Assembly (NCBI GenBank): GCA_021733925.1
Contig: JAIPJY010000003.1
Location: 151,615-215,614 of the forward strand
DNA from: Prosthecobacter sp.
Lineage (GTDB): Bacteria > Verrucomicrobiota > Verrucomicrobiia > Verrucomicrobiales > Verrucomicrobiaceae
Direction: 5' to 3'
Length of the DNA: 64,000 nt
Part shown: positions 9,712 to 20,300 of the stretch, piece by piece
Numbering within the stretch: position 1 is the stretch's first letter
How the letters are laid out: every line of letters starts with the position of its first letter
Program-made: the position numbers and the translations under genes
The notes under the pieces: model-generated
Seen by the model: the letters and a program-made list of their open reading frames with translations, nothing else
Databases searched by the model: none
Told to the model about the DNA's origin: nothing

Positions 9712-11723
9712 ACTTCTCGCTGCTCAATCCCGCACTGCTCGCCGCCACGGCTCTCATCGTGGTGCCGCTGCTTGCGCATTTGTTTGCGAAGGCCAAGCCG
9801 CGTGAGTTTCCATTTCCCTCGCTGCAATGGCTGCGGCAGGTCGAGCGCAAGACCACGAGGCTGCGCAAGCCCAAAGACTGGCTGCTGCTCCTGCTACGCA
9901 CACTCATCGTCGCGGCGCTGGTGACCGCATTCCTGCAGCCGTTGCTTTTTAGCGGAGCCCAGCTCACGGCCGCCAATGCGCGCAAGACCATCGTGCTCGT
10001 GGTGGATCGCTCCGCCTCCATGGGATTTGTCGAGCAGGGCCAGTCGCGCTTCGTGCGTGCCACCGCCCAAGCCGAAGAGGTCCTGAAGGGCGCGGGCTCG
10101 CAGACACTGGCCAATGTGATCTGGATGGATGCCGAGCCTGAGGCGGAATTTCCCGATCCGGCGGTGAATGTGAGCGCCCTGCGCGAGTCGCTGCGGCGTG
10201 CGCAGGTCACGCAGGAACCCGGGGAAGTGAACGAGGCCATGCGCAGCGCCATGGAGCAGCTTGGACGCGGTGAAGGCGCAAAGGAGCTGTATGTCATCAG
10301 CGATTTTCAAAGCACAGCCTGGAAGCAGGTGGACCTGAACATCCCGCCCAATGTGAAGCTGCTGACCATTCCCGTGGCGACCACTCCTGCCACCAACACA
10401 GCGCTCACCAGTCTGGTGGTGCAGCCGGAGCGTCCTGTCAGCGGAACTGAGGCGCGCATTCTCTGCCGTGTGCGCAATTTCAGCGGCACCGAGACGAAAA
10501 CGACGGTGCAGCTCGCCTTTGCAGAGGTGCGGCAGACGCGTGCGCTCACCCTGCCTGCCTGGGGAGAGGGCGTGGCGGAGTTTCGCGTGCCATGCGGTGC
10601 GGCAGGTCTACAATGCATCACCGCTTCACTGCCGGAAGATGCATTTCCTGCAGATGACCACCGCTTTGCCACCGTGGAAATCCGCGACAACTGGCGTGTC
10701 GCCGTCGAGGGGCCGCCGCAGGATGCGGACTTCCTGCTGTGGCAGCGTGCGCTGGGCTCACTGGGCTGGCTGGATTTGAAAAGCACCGCGCCTGATCCTG
10801 ATGTGCGTCTGGCAGTACATGCCGCTCCTGATCGTGCTGCTGAACTTCGCGCCGCTGCCGAACGCGGTGCCACCGTGATCTGCCAGCCCGGCGAAGACTG
10901 GAGCGGCAGTGCGTGGATGGCCTTCTGGAATGCCGGTGCCAAGGATGCCGCGCTGCAAGTCGAACAGCTCAACCGCGACAAGGACAAACCCTGGACATTG
11001 CAAACCGTTCAGGAAGACCACCCGCTGTGGCAGATCTTCCGCAGCGGAGAATTTGGCGATCCCGCAGGCGGCAATGTCTGGCGACGGTTGAAAGTCATGC
11101 CTGGCGATGCGCAAACGCTGCTGCGCTACACGGATGGCGTGCCTGCGCTGGCCGTACAGCGGGCGGGCAAGGGATGGCTCGTGCTGTGGAACATTGAGCT
11201 GGATGAGGCCCAGAGTGACCGCGTGCAGCAGCCTTCTTTTCTTGTGCTGCTGGGCGAGCTGTTGCTGCAATACGGCGAAGCTGGTGGGAACTCGGCGCTG
11301 AGGCAGTTCATACCACCGCAGAACATTTTCTGGCAGCCTAGGCAGCCCGTCGCCGCAGACCAGGTGCGTTTGCAGGATGATGCCGGTGCCGAGCGTCCCT
11401 TCGTGTACGATGCCTCGCAGTCGCCCGCCGTGTTTCGTGCGCGTGAGGCGTTGCCACCGGGCAACTACAAATGGCTGCTTGATGCCCAGGCTGTGGAACG
11501 TGCCAGCGTGAACTTCCCAGCGGATGCAGAGAGTGATCTGCGCACACTGGACCCTTCTTCGCTCGGCATTGGCAAATCGCTCACGTTAAGTGCCGCCGCC
11601 GCGCTCGCTGCGCAGCGCGATGGGATGCCGCTTTGGCCGTGGTGCGTGGGCATCGCTTTGTGCGCACTCGTTCTTGAAAGCCTCGTGGCCCGCAGCGCCA
11701 TCCGCCAGCCCTCCCTCGCATGA
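9708..11723 (+). CDS. BatA-like vWA membrane protein
   Basis: 671 aa. The first 80 residues carry two membrane helices in the pattern of the BatA/aerotolerance N-terminal domain (starts MNFSLLNPALLAATALIVVP; second helix 'WLLLLLRTLIVAALVTAFL'). A vWA domain follows, with the MIDAS motif D100-R-S-A-S. The middle is Ig-like or amidotransferase-like without motifs I can name. A C-terminal helix near residues 640-660 would anchor the end. It overlaps both neighbours by 4 bp (ATGA), so the DUF58, this and the next gene form one translationally coupled unit. Confidence 0.88.
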   Translation: MNFSLLNPALLAATALIVVPLLAHLFAKAKPREFPFPSLQWLRQVERKTTRLRKPKDWLLLLLRTLIVAALVTAFLQPLLFSGAQLTAANARKTIVLVVDRSASMGFVEQGQSRFVRATAQAEEVLKGAGSQTLANVIWMDAEPEAEFPDPAVNVSALRESLRRAQVTQEPGEVNEAMRSAMEQLGRGEGAKELYVISDFQSTAWKQVDLNIPPNVKLLTIPVATTPATNTALTSLVVQPERPVSGTEARILCRVRNFSGTETKTTVQLAFAEVRQTRALTLPAWGEGVAEFRVPCGAAGLQCITASLPEDAFPADDHRFATVEIRDNWRVAVEGPPQDADFLLWQRALGSLGWLDLKSTAPDPDVRLAVHAAPDRAAELRAAAERGATVICQPGEDWSGSAWMAFWNAGAKDAALQVEQLNRDKDKPWTLQTVQEDHPLWQIFRSGEFGDPAGGNVWRRLKVMPGDAQTLLRYTDGVPALAVQRAGKGWLVLWNIELDEAQSDRVQQPSFLVLLGELLLQYGEAGGNSALRQFIPPQNIFWQPRQPVAADQVRLQDDAGAERPFVYDASQSPAVFRAREALPPGNYKWLLDAQAVERASVNFPADAESDLRTLDPSSLGIGKSLTLSAAAALAAQRDGMPLWPWCVGIALCALVLESLVARSAIRQPSLA

Positions 11724-13918
11724 CCTTCGCACCCGCCATTCCTGAACCCTGGCCCTGGATCGCCCTCGTGGCGCTGCCACTGTTCGGCGGTTGGCTGGCG
11801 TGGCGTTCCGGCCTCACTTTGAGCACCGGCATGCGCTGCCTCTTCATGACCTTGCGCGGCCTTGCTTTTGCCGCACTGGCGCTGCTGCTGCTCAATCCGG
11901 GTGAATGGCAGCAGCCGGAGCACAAGGAGGAGAAACTGCACGCCGTGCTGCTGGACCGCAGCGCCTCCATGGCCGTGCGCGATGCGGGCGACGCCACACG
12001 CTGGGCAGATGGACTTGCCATGGCACAGGCTCTCTCCAAGGCCGGAGGAGAGCAGATCAAAGCCCTGACCTTCAGCGATGCGTTGGAAAGCGATGCATTC
12101 AAAGACGGGCTCAAACCAGACGGGCAGGCGAGTGCCATCGTTCACAGCGGCAATGCGCTCTTCAGCGGTGCTTCGGGGCTTGGTCGCAAGCTCGCCAGCA
12201 TCACCATCATCAGCGACGGACATCAAACGCGCGAAGACCCCGCTGCCGAGCTCATCCTGCGAGCCCGAGCCGCGCAGGTGCCGCTGCACGTTGTGCCTCT
12301 TGGCGGTGACTGGGGCGGGCGCGATCTCATTCTGCATGCCACCCGTCGTTTGGTCATGGCGCTGCCGGGGAAGCCAGTAGCCATTGGCGTGAGCCTTGAA
12401 AATCGCGGCCTCGGTCTCATCAAGCCGCGCGTGCAACTTGTCGATGCCAACGGCAAAACGTACGCCGAGCGGGATGTCGAGATGGACAGCGGTGCACGAA
12501 AAACCATCACGCTGGAGATGCCAAAACTCGCCGGGGGCGACTACCGCGTCGTCGTCGCACCGCAGCAAGGGGAGGACATCACCCGCAACAACGAGGACCG
12601 CGTGCGTGTGCAGGAGCTCACCAGTCGCACTCGGGTTTTCATCGCCGAAGGTGCGCCGTATTGGGACAGCAAATTCCTCGCCCAGCTGCTGCGGGAACAG
12701 GGCTTCATGGACGTGCGCGCGATCTACCGCCTCAATGATCAACGCTACTTTCGCGTCGATGCCGGCACTTCCGAGCCGGTGGTCAGCGGTGAATCCACCT
12801 TTCCTGAAACAGCGGAGGACTTTGCCAAGATCGACCTCGTCGTGCTGGGCAAAGGAGCGGAGGGTTTTCTCGATGCCAAGCGCATCGAAGCCTTGAAGAG
12901 CTTCGTGCGAGATCGCGGCGGTGCTCTGCTGCTGGCGCGCGGTAAATCCTATGCCGACCGGCTGGCTGAACTCGAAGTGCTGGAGCCCGTCGAATGGGGA
13001 ACCGCGATGACAGGCGACTTCCGCTTTGAACCCGGCAGTGTCGGCGAAGCAGCAGGCCTCTTCGGTCAGGCTCTGCCCGAAGCGCAAGACCCGCTGTGGC
13101 GACAGCTGCCACCGCTGAGCGATGTGGTCACGATTGCCAAACTGAAACCCTTCACTCAAGTCATGGCCATGGGTGTCAAGCCTGCCGTGGGTCGTGAGGA
13201 ACGCGTGCCATTGCTGGCAGCGCGACATTTTGGCCGTGGAGTCGTAGTGGCCTTAAACGCCGATGGTTTGTGGAAGTGGGACTTTGATCCCAAGGCCCGC
13301 AAGCTGGGCAACATGTATGAGGAGTTCTGGACGCAGCTCCTGCAATGGACGGCCAGCTATGCGGAATTTTTGCCGGGGCAGGAACTGTCGCTACGCCTCG
13401 GCGAATCGAATGTGAAAATGGGGCGCGGCGTGCGTGCCAGCATCGGCTGGCGCGGTGGCAAGGACGTGCCACAGCCGAAGCTGCGTGTCTTTTATGAAGG
13501 CAAGCAACTGCCCGACATCAGCGCCAGTGAAGCGGAAAGTGATGCCGAAGGCCGCCGCTCATGGTCCGCGCTGCTGCAGCCTGAAAATCCCGGCACGTAC
13601 CGCGTGCAGGCTTTCAATGGTGACAAAGCTGGACCTGAGGCCGTCCTCAATGTGCTCGCGCCTCCCACCGAGCAGGAGTCTCTCTCCGCCGATCCTGCCT
13701 TTCTCAATGAACTGGCCGATGCCACGGGCGGCAAAGTCTGGAAGCCTGCCCAGGCGGCGGAGCTTGCCAAGCTGCTGCTCACCCCTCCGCTGGATCAGGT
13801 GCAGGAGCGTGCGCAGGCCGTCTGGCATCCGCTGTGGCCGCAGTACTGGCTGCTCATACCTCTCATCCTCCTGCTCGCCTTCGAGTGGTGGTCACGTCGT
13901 CGTCTTGGTCTGCTGTAA
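11720..13918 (+). CDS. Second vWA-like membrane protein of the MoxR operon
   Basis: 732 aa. Two N-terminal membrane helices (about residues 12-28 and 37-56) are followed by a vWA-like domain with 'LLDRSASMAV' (D79-x-S-x-S). The central part (about residues 300-500) resembles the glutamine-amidotransferase-like fold often found in these proteins ('IDLVVLGKGAEGFLDAKR'), but no catalytic triad is evident. A membrane helix ('YWLLIPLILLLAFEWW') sits at the extreme C-terminus. The topology suggests a large extracytoplasmic region between two anchors. Start overlaps the previous stop by 4 bp. Confidence 0.85.
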   Translation: MTFAPAIPEPWPWIALVALPLFGGWLAWRSGLTLSTGMRCLFMTLRGLAFAALALLLLNPGEWQQPEHKEEKLHAVLLDRSASMAVRDAGDATRWADGLAMAQALSKAGGEQIKALTFSDALESDAFKDGLKPDGQASAIVHSGNALFSGASGLGRKLASITIISDGHQTREDPAAELILRARAAQVPLHVVPLGGDWGGRDLILHATRRLVMALPGKPVAIGVSLENRGLGLIKPRVQLVDANGKTYAERDVEMDSGARKTITLEMPKLAGGDYRVVVAPQQGEDITRNNEDRVRVQELTSRTRVFIAEGAPYWDSKFLAQLLREQGFMDVRAIYRLNDQRYFRVDAGTSEPVVSGESTFPETAEDFAKIDLVVLGKGAEGFLDAKRIEALKSFVRDRGGALLLARGKSYADRLAELEVLEPVEWGTAMTGDFRFEPGSVGEAAGLFGQALPEAQDPLWRQLPPLSDVVTIAKLKPFTQVMAMGVKPAVGREERVPLLAARHFGRGVVVALNADGLWKWDFDPKARKLGNMYEEFWTQLLQWTASYAEFLPGQELSLRLGESNVKMGRGVRASIGWRGGKDVPQPKLRVFYEGKQLPDISASEAESDAEGRRSWSALLQPENPGTYRVQAFNGDKAGPEAVLNVLAPPTEQESLSADPAFLNELADATGGKVWKPAQAAELAKLLLTPPLDQVQERAQAVWHPLWPQYWLLIPLILLLAFEWWSRRRLGLL

Positions 13919-13930
13919 TTTTTTCCTCCC

Positions 13931-16672
13931 ATGAACACCTTTGACTCTGCGCTCTCCCGCTTCGCCACCCGCTGGCGTCAGGGCTTGTTGCTGGTGGCCG
14001 TGTTGATGACACTGGCCATGGGCTGGCTGGTTTTTCTGCTGCTGGGCGTCTTCGATTTCATGGCGCCGCTGAGTGATGAGGTGCGCCCCGTGGTGTTCAT
14101 GGCGTGGTGCAGCGTGATGGTGCTGCTGGCGCTGAATTTCCTGCTGCCGCTGATCAGGCTGAACCGTTCAGCCGCTGCAACTCATGCTGATGAAACACTC
14201 TCCGAGCGACGTCCCGTGACGACAGCGCTGGAGGTTTCCCAGCAGCAGGGCGAGGCAACTCCGCTGCGGCAGTTCTTGATCGACAAAGCACTCTGGCAGG
14301 GGGCGAAGGAAGTCACGACTTTGAAGTTTCCTGCCACTCTGCCTTGGCACTCTCTGCGGCGCGCAGGCTGGTTCAGCGCAGTCGTACTCATGCTGTTTGT
14401 CGGTCTGTATCTGGCGAATGGCGCTGCGGTGAAAACCATCGCCGCTCGTCTGCTTCATCCGTATACGGATGTGCCGCCGTACTCGCCGTTGCAGTTTGAG
14501 GTGACGCCTGCGCGGCCCAAGGTGGTTTATGGTTCCGATGCGGAGCTGGAGGTGCATGTCACCGGCGGTGCCGTGCCAGAGGGCGTGGTGCTGCTCACGC
14601 GCGAAGACACCACATCTCCAGTCAGCAGCGCAGGTGCGTTTGCGATGGGTGGCGGTCGTTTTGGCCAGCGGTTGCAGCGCGTGACTCAGCCCGTGCAGAT
14701 CGCCTTCGCCGCCGGGGCAGCGCGCAGCCCATGGCTGACGGTGGATGTGATGCGCCAGCCGCGCGTGGAGAGTGTGATGCTGAAAATCATTCCGCCTGCC
14801 TATGCGGGGCAGCCCGCACGTGAGTTTGTTCTGGGTACTTCGGAACTCGTGGCGCTCGCAGGCTCGGAGATCGAAGCACGGGTCAGCAGCAATCGACCAC
14901 TCAGTGGTGGTGAGGTGACCTTAACGCCGCCGCGCAGTCTGAGCCGCGACAAGCCTGAAACCGTGGTCGCACGTGCCAATGGCGGCAAGGAGGTGACGCT
15001 GCGCTGGAAGGTGAAATATGCCTGCCTCGTGCGGCTGGACCTGAAGGACATCACCGGGGCAAACTCTGCCGCCCCCGTCGAACTGGAGCAAAAGATGCTG
15101 CCGGACAATCCGCCGGTGGTTTCACTGGAGTCACCAGCAGGAGTGACTCTGGCCACACCGGAAAGCGTGGTGCCGTTGAAAATGGAAGTGGAGGACGATC
15201 TAGGTCTCGCGCGCATTGATCTGGTGAGAAAACTCAGTGGCTTCCGTGACCGTGGCCATCGCCTGACGGAGGATGCCGTGGAACAGGTCTATGCGCTGGA
15301 TGAAAAGCTGGAGATGAAGAAACTCGGCGTGGTGCCTGGGCAGATGCTGGAACTGCATGCCGAGGCGCATGATCACAATCCATCCCTGATGGGCATCGCG
15401 AGTTCAAGCGTGGGCCGCATCCAGATCATCAGCACCGCAGATTATGCGGAACTCATGCGTGCACGCACCACCATGCAGGAATTTCAAGCGCGCTTCAGTG
15501 CCTTGAATGAAGCCGTTGAACAGGTGAGAGAAGCACTCGACAAAGGAGACAAAGCCGCCGCGCAGCAGGCCATGCAGCAGGCGCAGGAGCTTGCCGAAGC
15601 CATGGCGAAGGACTTCCAGGCGTTCGATGCGGAGAAGCAGGTCGCTACACAGGCGCAGAAGATCGCGCAGATGATGAAGGACATGCAGCAACGGCTTGCC
15701 AGTGGCTCGAAGGAGGAAATAGAAAAGATGAAGCAAGAGCTCGGCGAAGCCGCCAAGCGCACGCAGGCTATCAAGGAGAAGGGGAAGCAATTGGCGGAGA
15801 TCGGCCGTGTGCTGGAGATGGCTGCAGAGTTCAAGGCCATGCATGCGCAGCAGCAGCGCCTCACCAAGCAGCTCGAAGAACTGGCGCGTGAGATCATGCT
15901 GGGAGACATGCGCAATGCCGCCAAGCTGGACAGCCTCTCGCGCCAGCAGCAGACCGTGCTCAATCGTTGGAAGGAGTGGCTGCCAGAACTGCGTGCCGCC
16001 GCCGAAGCTCTGCCGGCCAGTGAGGGTGAGTTGAAAAAAGAAGCTCTCGATTTTGCCAATGCCGCCGACAGCGCAGGCATCCAGCGCAGCATGGAGACGG
16101 CGATGCAGCAGGCGAAGAAGGACAACACGCCAAACACCTTCGTGAATTCACAGCTCGCGCTGGTGGGCATGGATACCCTCATGAACAGCGACAACAAGCT
16201 CTGCAAAAGCTGCAAGGACGGCGGGATTCATTTCATGACGACGGAGGGCATGTCCGAGACGCTGGCCCAGATGCTCGCTGGCATGCGCAAGCGACGTGGC
16301 ATGGGCAAGGGGGAGAAGCCGGGAGAGAAGCCAGGGCAGAGCCCTTCCGGCGGCGACGGCGACAATGGAGACGGCTTCAGCACCGAGGGAGACCCCATGC
16401 TGAATGCCCCAGTGTACGGGCCTGACCGCATGGCCTTCAACGGTGACAACTCCATGCGCGGCAAACACGATTCACGCGGGAAAAGCGGTCAGGGCAAAAA
16501 CGTCGTCACGCCGCAGCACGCCAGCACCATTTCCACGGAGACGGTGCGTGATGCCGCGAAGCGCCAGATCTCCCTCCGTGATGTGCCTGAACGCTATCGC
16601 GAAGCCGTTCGGAAATTTTACGGTGAAGATGCCGTGCTGGAGACTTCAAGTTCCAAGGAGGTAAAGCCATGA
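13931..16672 (+). CDS. Large membrane protein with coiled coil and CxxC (DUF4175-like)
   Basis: 913 aa. Two membrane helices lie within residues 17-75 and a third around 145-160. Residues of about 180-480 look like beta-rich extracytoplasmic domains. A long Ala/Gln/Lys/Glu coiled coil follows (about 515-720). A CKSC motif at residues 758-761 is followed by 'KDGGIHFMTTEGMSETLAQ', then a Gly/Lys/Pro-rich linker and a conserved-looking C-terminus 'VPERYREAVRKFYGEDAV'. I associate this architecture with DUF4175-like proteins found beside MoxR/vWA genes in Planctomycetes and Verrucomicrobia; the exact family is uncertain. It probably spans the periplasm and contacts the vWA proteins. The last codons run into a dispersed repeat. 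Confidence 0.75.
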   Translation: MNTFDSALSRFATRWRQGLLLVAVLMTLAMGWLVFLLLGVFDFMAPLSDEVRPVVFMAWCSVMVLLALNFLLPLIRLNRSAAATHADETLSERRPVTTALEVSQQQGEATPLRQFLIDKALWQGAKEVTTLKFPATLPWHSLRRAGWFSAVVLMLFVGLYLANGAAVKTIAARLLHPYTDVPPYSPLQFEVTPARPKVVYGSDAELEVHVTGGAVPEGVVLLTREDTTSPVSSAGAFAMGGGRFGQRLQRVTQPVQIAFAAGAARSPWLTVDVMRQPRVESVMLKIIPPAYAGQPAREFVLGTSELVALAGSEIEARVSSNRPLSGGEVTLTPPRSLSRDKPETVVARANGGKEVTLRWKVKYACLVRLDLKDITGANSAAPVELEQKMLPDNPPVVSLESPAGVTLATPESVVPLKMEVEDDLGLARIDLVRKLSGFRDRGHRLTEDAVEQVYALDEKLEMKKLGVVPGQMLELHAEAHDHNPSLMGIASSSVGRIQIISTADYAELMRARTTMQEFQARFSALNEAVEQVREALDKGDKAAAQQAMQQAQELAEAMAKDFQAFDAEKQVATQAQKIAQMMKDMQQRLASGSKEEIEKMKQELGEAAKRTQAIKEKGKQLAEIGRVLEMAAEFKAMHAQQQRLTKQLEELAREIMLGDMRNAAKLDSLSRQQQTVLNRWKEWLPELRAAAEALPASEGELKKEALDFANAADSAGIQRSMETAMQQAKKDNTPNTFVNSQLALVGMDTLMNSDNKLCKSCKDGGIHFMTTEGMSETLAQMLAGMRKRRGMGKGEKPGEKPGQSPSGGDGDNGDGFSTEGDPMLNAPVYGPDRMAFNGDNSMRGKHDSRGKSGQGKNVVTPQHASTISTETVRDAAKRQISLRDVPERYREAVRKFYGEDAVLETSSSKEVKP

Positions 16673-16786
16673 GAGAAATGACGAATGACGAATGTGGAAT
16701 GTGGAATGTCGAATGACAGAAGTGTGACGAAAACAAGTTGGTGGCGGACATTTGTCCTGCTGCCTTTGTCATTCGTCATTTTTCTC
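16673..16786. repeat. Inverted repeat element of the TGACGAATG family
   Basis: The left arm GAGAAATGACGAATGAC (16673-16689) is matched in inverted orientation by 16768-16786, with two extra bases. Further TGACGAATG/TGTCGAATG words lie between. The element covers the stop codon of the coiled-coil gene and the start and signal peptide of the DUF4159 gene. Related copies lie at 27858-27895 and 61692-61968. Confidence 0.8.
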
Positions 16787-17389
16787 TCCCCGCTGGCCGC
16801 CAAAGACGGCGCCATCCAGTGCGGCATGCTGATCTATGCAGGCACCAAGACCTCCCGCTGCTTCAGCGACGAGTTTTTGAGCACGGTGCAGCAGAAGACC
16901 AGCATCGCGACGGAGCGGCGCTTCAAGTTTGTGAAGATGGGGGCGGATGACCTGTTCGCGTTTCCTTTTGTGGTGATGACGGGGGAGGGGGATTTCACCC
17001 TGAGCCAGCGCGAGCGGGAAAATCTGCAGAAGTATCTCAGCAACGGCGGCTTCCTGCTGGCCAGTGCGGGCTGCTCCAACAAAGACTGGGACAACGCCTT
17101 CCGCCGTGAGATGAAGAAGGTGATGGCGAAGGAACCCCTGAAAGGCATCGCCAGCACGCATGCGCTGTTCCGAACGGTGTTCGAGCTGGATAAAATGAAG
17201 CTCTCCAAGTCAAGCGGAGAGGCCAAGCTGGAAGGAGTGGAGCACAATGGAAGGCTGGTGGTCATTTATTCCGGCCAGGGTTTGAACAACACCGCCAACA
17301 CCAGCGGCTGCTGCTGCTGCGGTGGCAATGAGATTGGCAATTCACTCGAAGTGAACGTGAACATCGTCGCCTATGCGCTGCTGCATTGA
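16685..17389 (+). CDS. DUF4159 domain protein, exported
   Basis: 234 aa with ATG 16685. The first ~38 residues are translated from a dispersed repeat and happen to give a usable signal sequence (hydrophobic core 'TFVLLPLSFVIFLSPLAA'). The mature part matches DUF4159: 'GMLIYAGTKTSRCFSDEF', 'FPFVVMTGEGDFTLSQRE', 'LQKYLSNGGFLLASAGCSN' and the C-terminal 'NSLEVNVNIVAYALLH'. DUF4159 proteins usually accompany MoxR/vWA genes or occur as a domain of the BatA-like protein. An odd run of four cysteines (C209-C212) stands just before the conserved C-terminus. The 3' end overlaps the next gene by 17 bp. Confidence 0.85.
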   Translation: MTNVECGMSNDRSVTKTSWWRTFVLLPLSFVIFLSPLAAKDGAIQCGMLIYAGTKTSRCFSDEFLSTVQQKTSIATERRFKFVKMGADDLFAFPFVVMTGEGDFTLSQRERENLQKYLSNGGFLLASAGCSNKDWDNAFRREMKKVMAKEPLKGIASTHALFRTVFELDKMKLSKSSGEAKLEGVEHNGRLVVIYSGQGLNNTANTSGCCCCGGNEIGNSLEVNVNIVAYALLH

Positions 17390-20300
17390 AATCACCACAC
17401 TGCTGCTGCTGTCGGGTCTGCTCACGCAGGCTCAGGACCGGCCTGTGCTCGATGCCGGGCCGGAGCGTGTGCGGGTGGATGCCAGTGAGCTGAATCCCAA
17501 GCTCCGCGAGGCTGCGGCCACGCTGGATTCCATGCGTGAGGATGACCTGAAGCCGACGCCCGAGCAGTGGGCGGTGGTTTGCGAGGCCTGTGGTCTGCAT
17601 GTGGGGCTGCGTGGTTACGCGGCTGCGGCCAAGCCGTTTCCTTCTGAAATCACCGTGGGCCTGCTCACGCACCCGCAGTTTGCCGTGCGAATGGGGGCCT
17701 TGGAAATTTTGGAGGAGCGCACCAATCAAGATTCCACCTTTGATCCATGGGCACCGAAGAATGCCACAAGCCAAGAAGCACTGCGGCAGTGGCAGGCCTG
17801 GGCCATCGGAAAGAAGCCGACGGAGGAACCCAAAGCGGTGCCTGCTTTCGATGAAGCCAGGATGCGAGTTTATCTGGTGGACTTCGTTGGCAACGATGTT
17901 GGCAAGCAGGAGCGTGCGTTTGAATCCATGGCTCAGGCGGGCATGAAGTCGGTGGCGTTTTTGGAGCAGTACCTGCATGACACGCCCCAGCTCACAGAAG
18001 GTGTACGGGCGAAGGTCAAGCAGGCCCAGTACCGCATCGTGATTGCGGAGTCTCTGCCCAAAGACGCACAGCGGCTCTCCCGCGATCTGGTCTTCGGCAC
18101 GCGGGATCAAAAACTCGCCGCGATGCAGCCGCTGCCACGCTGCCGCAGCAAGGCGGTGCCCATCCTCGCGGAGTTCCTGACTCATGAGGATGCACTGATT
18201 CGCGAGGCGGCCATGGATGCGCTGATTCAGGCTGGAGAAGAGGCTGTCTATGATCTTGTGCAGAAACATCTGAAGACAGAGACGGATCAAAATGTGATCC
18301 ATGCCGTGCTGCGGCGTGTGAGCCCCCAGTCAGATCGTGGTGCTGCATTGATCGCGAGCTTCATGACCTCGAAGAACGAGGATCTGCTGGTGGCGGCGCT
18401 GAATGCCCTCTCAGACGGCCATTCAAGCGCGGGCAAAGATGGAGTCATGGCCTGCATCTCCGATTCGCGCTGGCGCGTGCGCGTGGCGGCGCTGGAGTAT
18501 GCCGGAAAGATGAAGGTCACCAAAGCAGGCCCCGCCGTGACCGCTGCCTTCAGCGACAAGGACGAGTTTGTGCGATACGCCGCCATGAAGGCTGCGGCAG
18601 ACATGAGTTTGGAAAACGCCGTGCCGCTGATCACCAAGATGGCGCTCACAGATGACACGCTATTGGGCCCCGCCACGGACGCCATTGTGCGCATGGGGCG
18701 CCTGCTGCCACCGGAGTTGGTGAAAGTGCTGCCGGAAAAGTCTGGCGAGTCACTGCTGGGAGTGCTGCGTGCCTTTGGCAAACAGGCGGGGCATGATGGC
18801 GAACACATCGAATGGTACAAGATCGCAGAGCCGAGCTCCGGCTCCCGTGCGGACAAGGAGCGTGATGCCGCGATGCAGGCGCTGAACATTGTCCGCATGC
18901 TGTCCACGCATCGCGATCCAGATGTGCGCAGCATGGCGATTCAATACCTCGCCGGAATCATGCTGGAACCCGAAGATAAAAAGCGGGTTTTTGAAGCGCT
19001 GCAGCAGGCGGATGTGGATGGCAAAATCGCCATGCTGGAAAGCATGGAACCCGGCCCGTTTGATTTTCGCGAATCACAGGTCGAGGAGCCTGAGGATGAC
19101 ACGGGAGTGTCTCCCGGAGGCGAAGGTGATGTCTTCGCCCAAATCTTGCGCGAGCCACCGCCGCGCAATGCAGCCCAGGAGGCGGTTTATGCCGCGTTTG
19201 GTGTGGCTGTTGAAGTGCCTGCGGAGAAGGCGGTCGCGGCGAATGCTGCGCCGGGCGAACGAACGTGGCAGCCGATGGAAAAGGAATTTCATGACCTGCT
19301 GGTGGAGTCGATGCTGCAGAAGGAGAGTCCTGAACTGGCATTTCATGCGGCCACGCAGCTTGCCTTTGGCGGCCAGCGGCGTGCGATTGAAGAGATCTAC
19401 CGGCTGCTGCCGAAACTGGAGCCGCATCAGCGTGCGCGTCTGGCGTCGTTCCTGAACATGGATTCGCGCCTCACTTCGCAGAAAACCGGAATCGCCCTGC
19501 TGCGCAGCCTGTTGCAGGATGAATCACCCGAAGTGCGCGGAGATGCCGTGTATGCAACCCTGCGTGGAGACAAGGCTGACAGGTTGAAGTTATTGCTCGA
19601 AGAGGTGAGCAGACCGGAAGGAAATTTGGAGGCGGTGAATGCGTATAATTACAGCCTTACCAATGCGGTGGAGCACCCGACATCAAGAGGGGTGATGCAG
19701 ACATGGAGCACCGAAATGCTGTCCCAGCCGCAGGCCAAGGATGAGGCGAAAACTCTGGCTCTGGTGCTGCTGGGAACAATTAACAAGGCAGAGAACATGC
19801 CTCTGGTGGAGGCTGCGCTGGTAACTCCGAATATCTGGCAGCGCCGTGCCGCCTGGCATTCTCTGGTGCAGCTGGATCGGGATGAGTTTGAATCCAAAGC
19901 GGCCCAGGTGGCGGCAGACAACTCCCCACGGGTACGTGAAGTGCTGGCAGCGGCGTATCTCAAAACGGACGGCAGCGACCACTGGCGTGTGTGGTTTGGT
20001 GAGCGTGATTATGAGCAGGAAACGCTGCCGTATCGGCAGCGTTCCAAGGTGTACTCCATTCCAGAGACGATCATCCCGCTGCTGGTGAAGCTGACACGCG
20101 ATACCGATGTGCAGGTGAAAGTGCAGGCCATGCTGACGCTTCTTGGCCACGGGCAGAGGGTCGAGCCACTGGCCCTGCGCGAGGCCTTTTCGGGCCTCAC
20201 TGACGGTGATGAGCGGCGCAAGCTGCTGGAGCCCTTTTTGGAATCCTCCTACCTCACGCTCTCGCCCCAGTATGGGTTCCTGCTCGATCAGGTGGAGGAA

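Noticed and set aside
11465-13228. 587-aa minus-strand open frame
   Set aside because: Antisense to the vWA gene with clear motifs; the translated sequence shows His/Gln/Arg-rich shadow composition.
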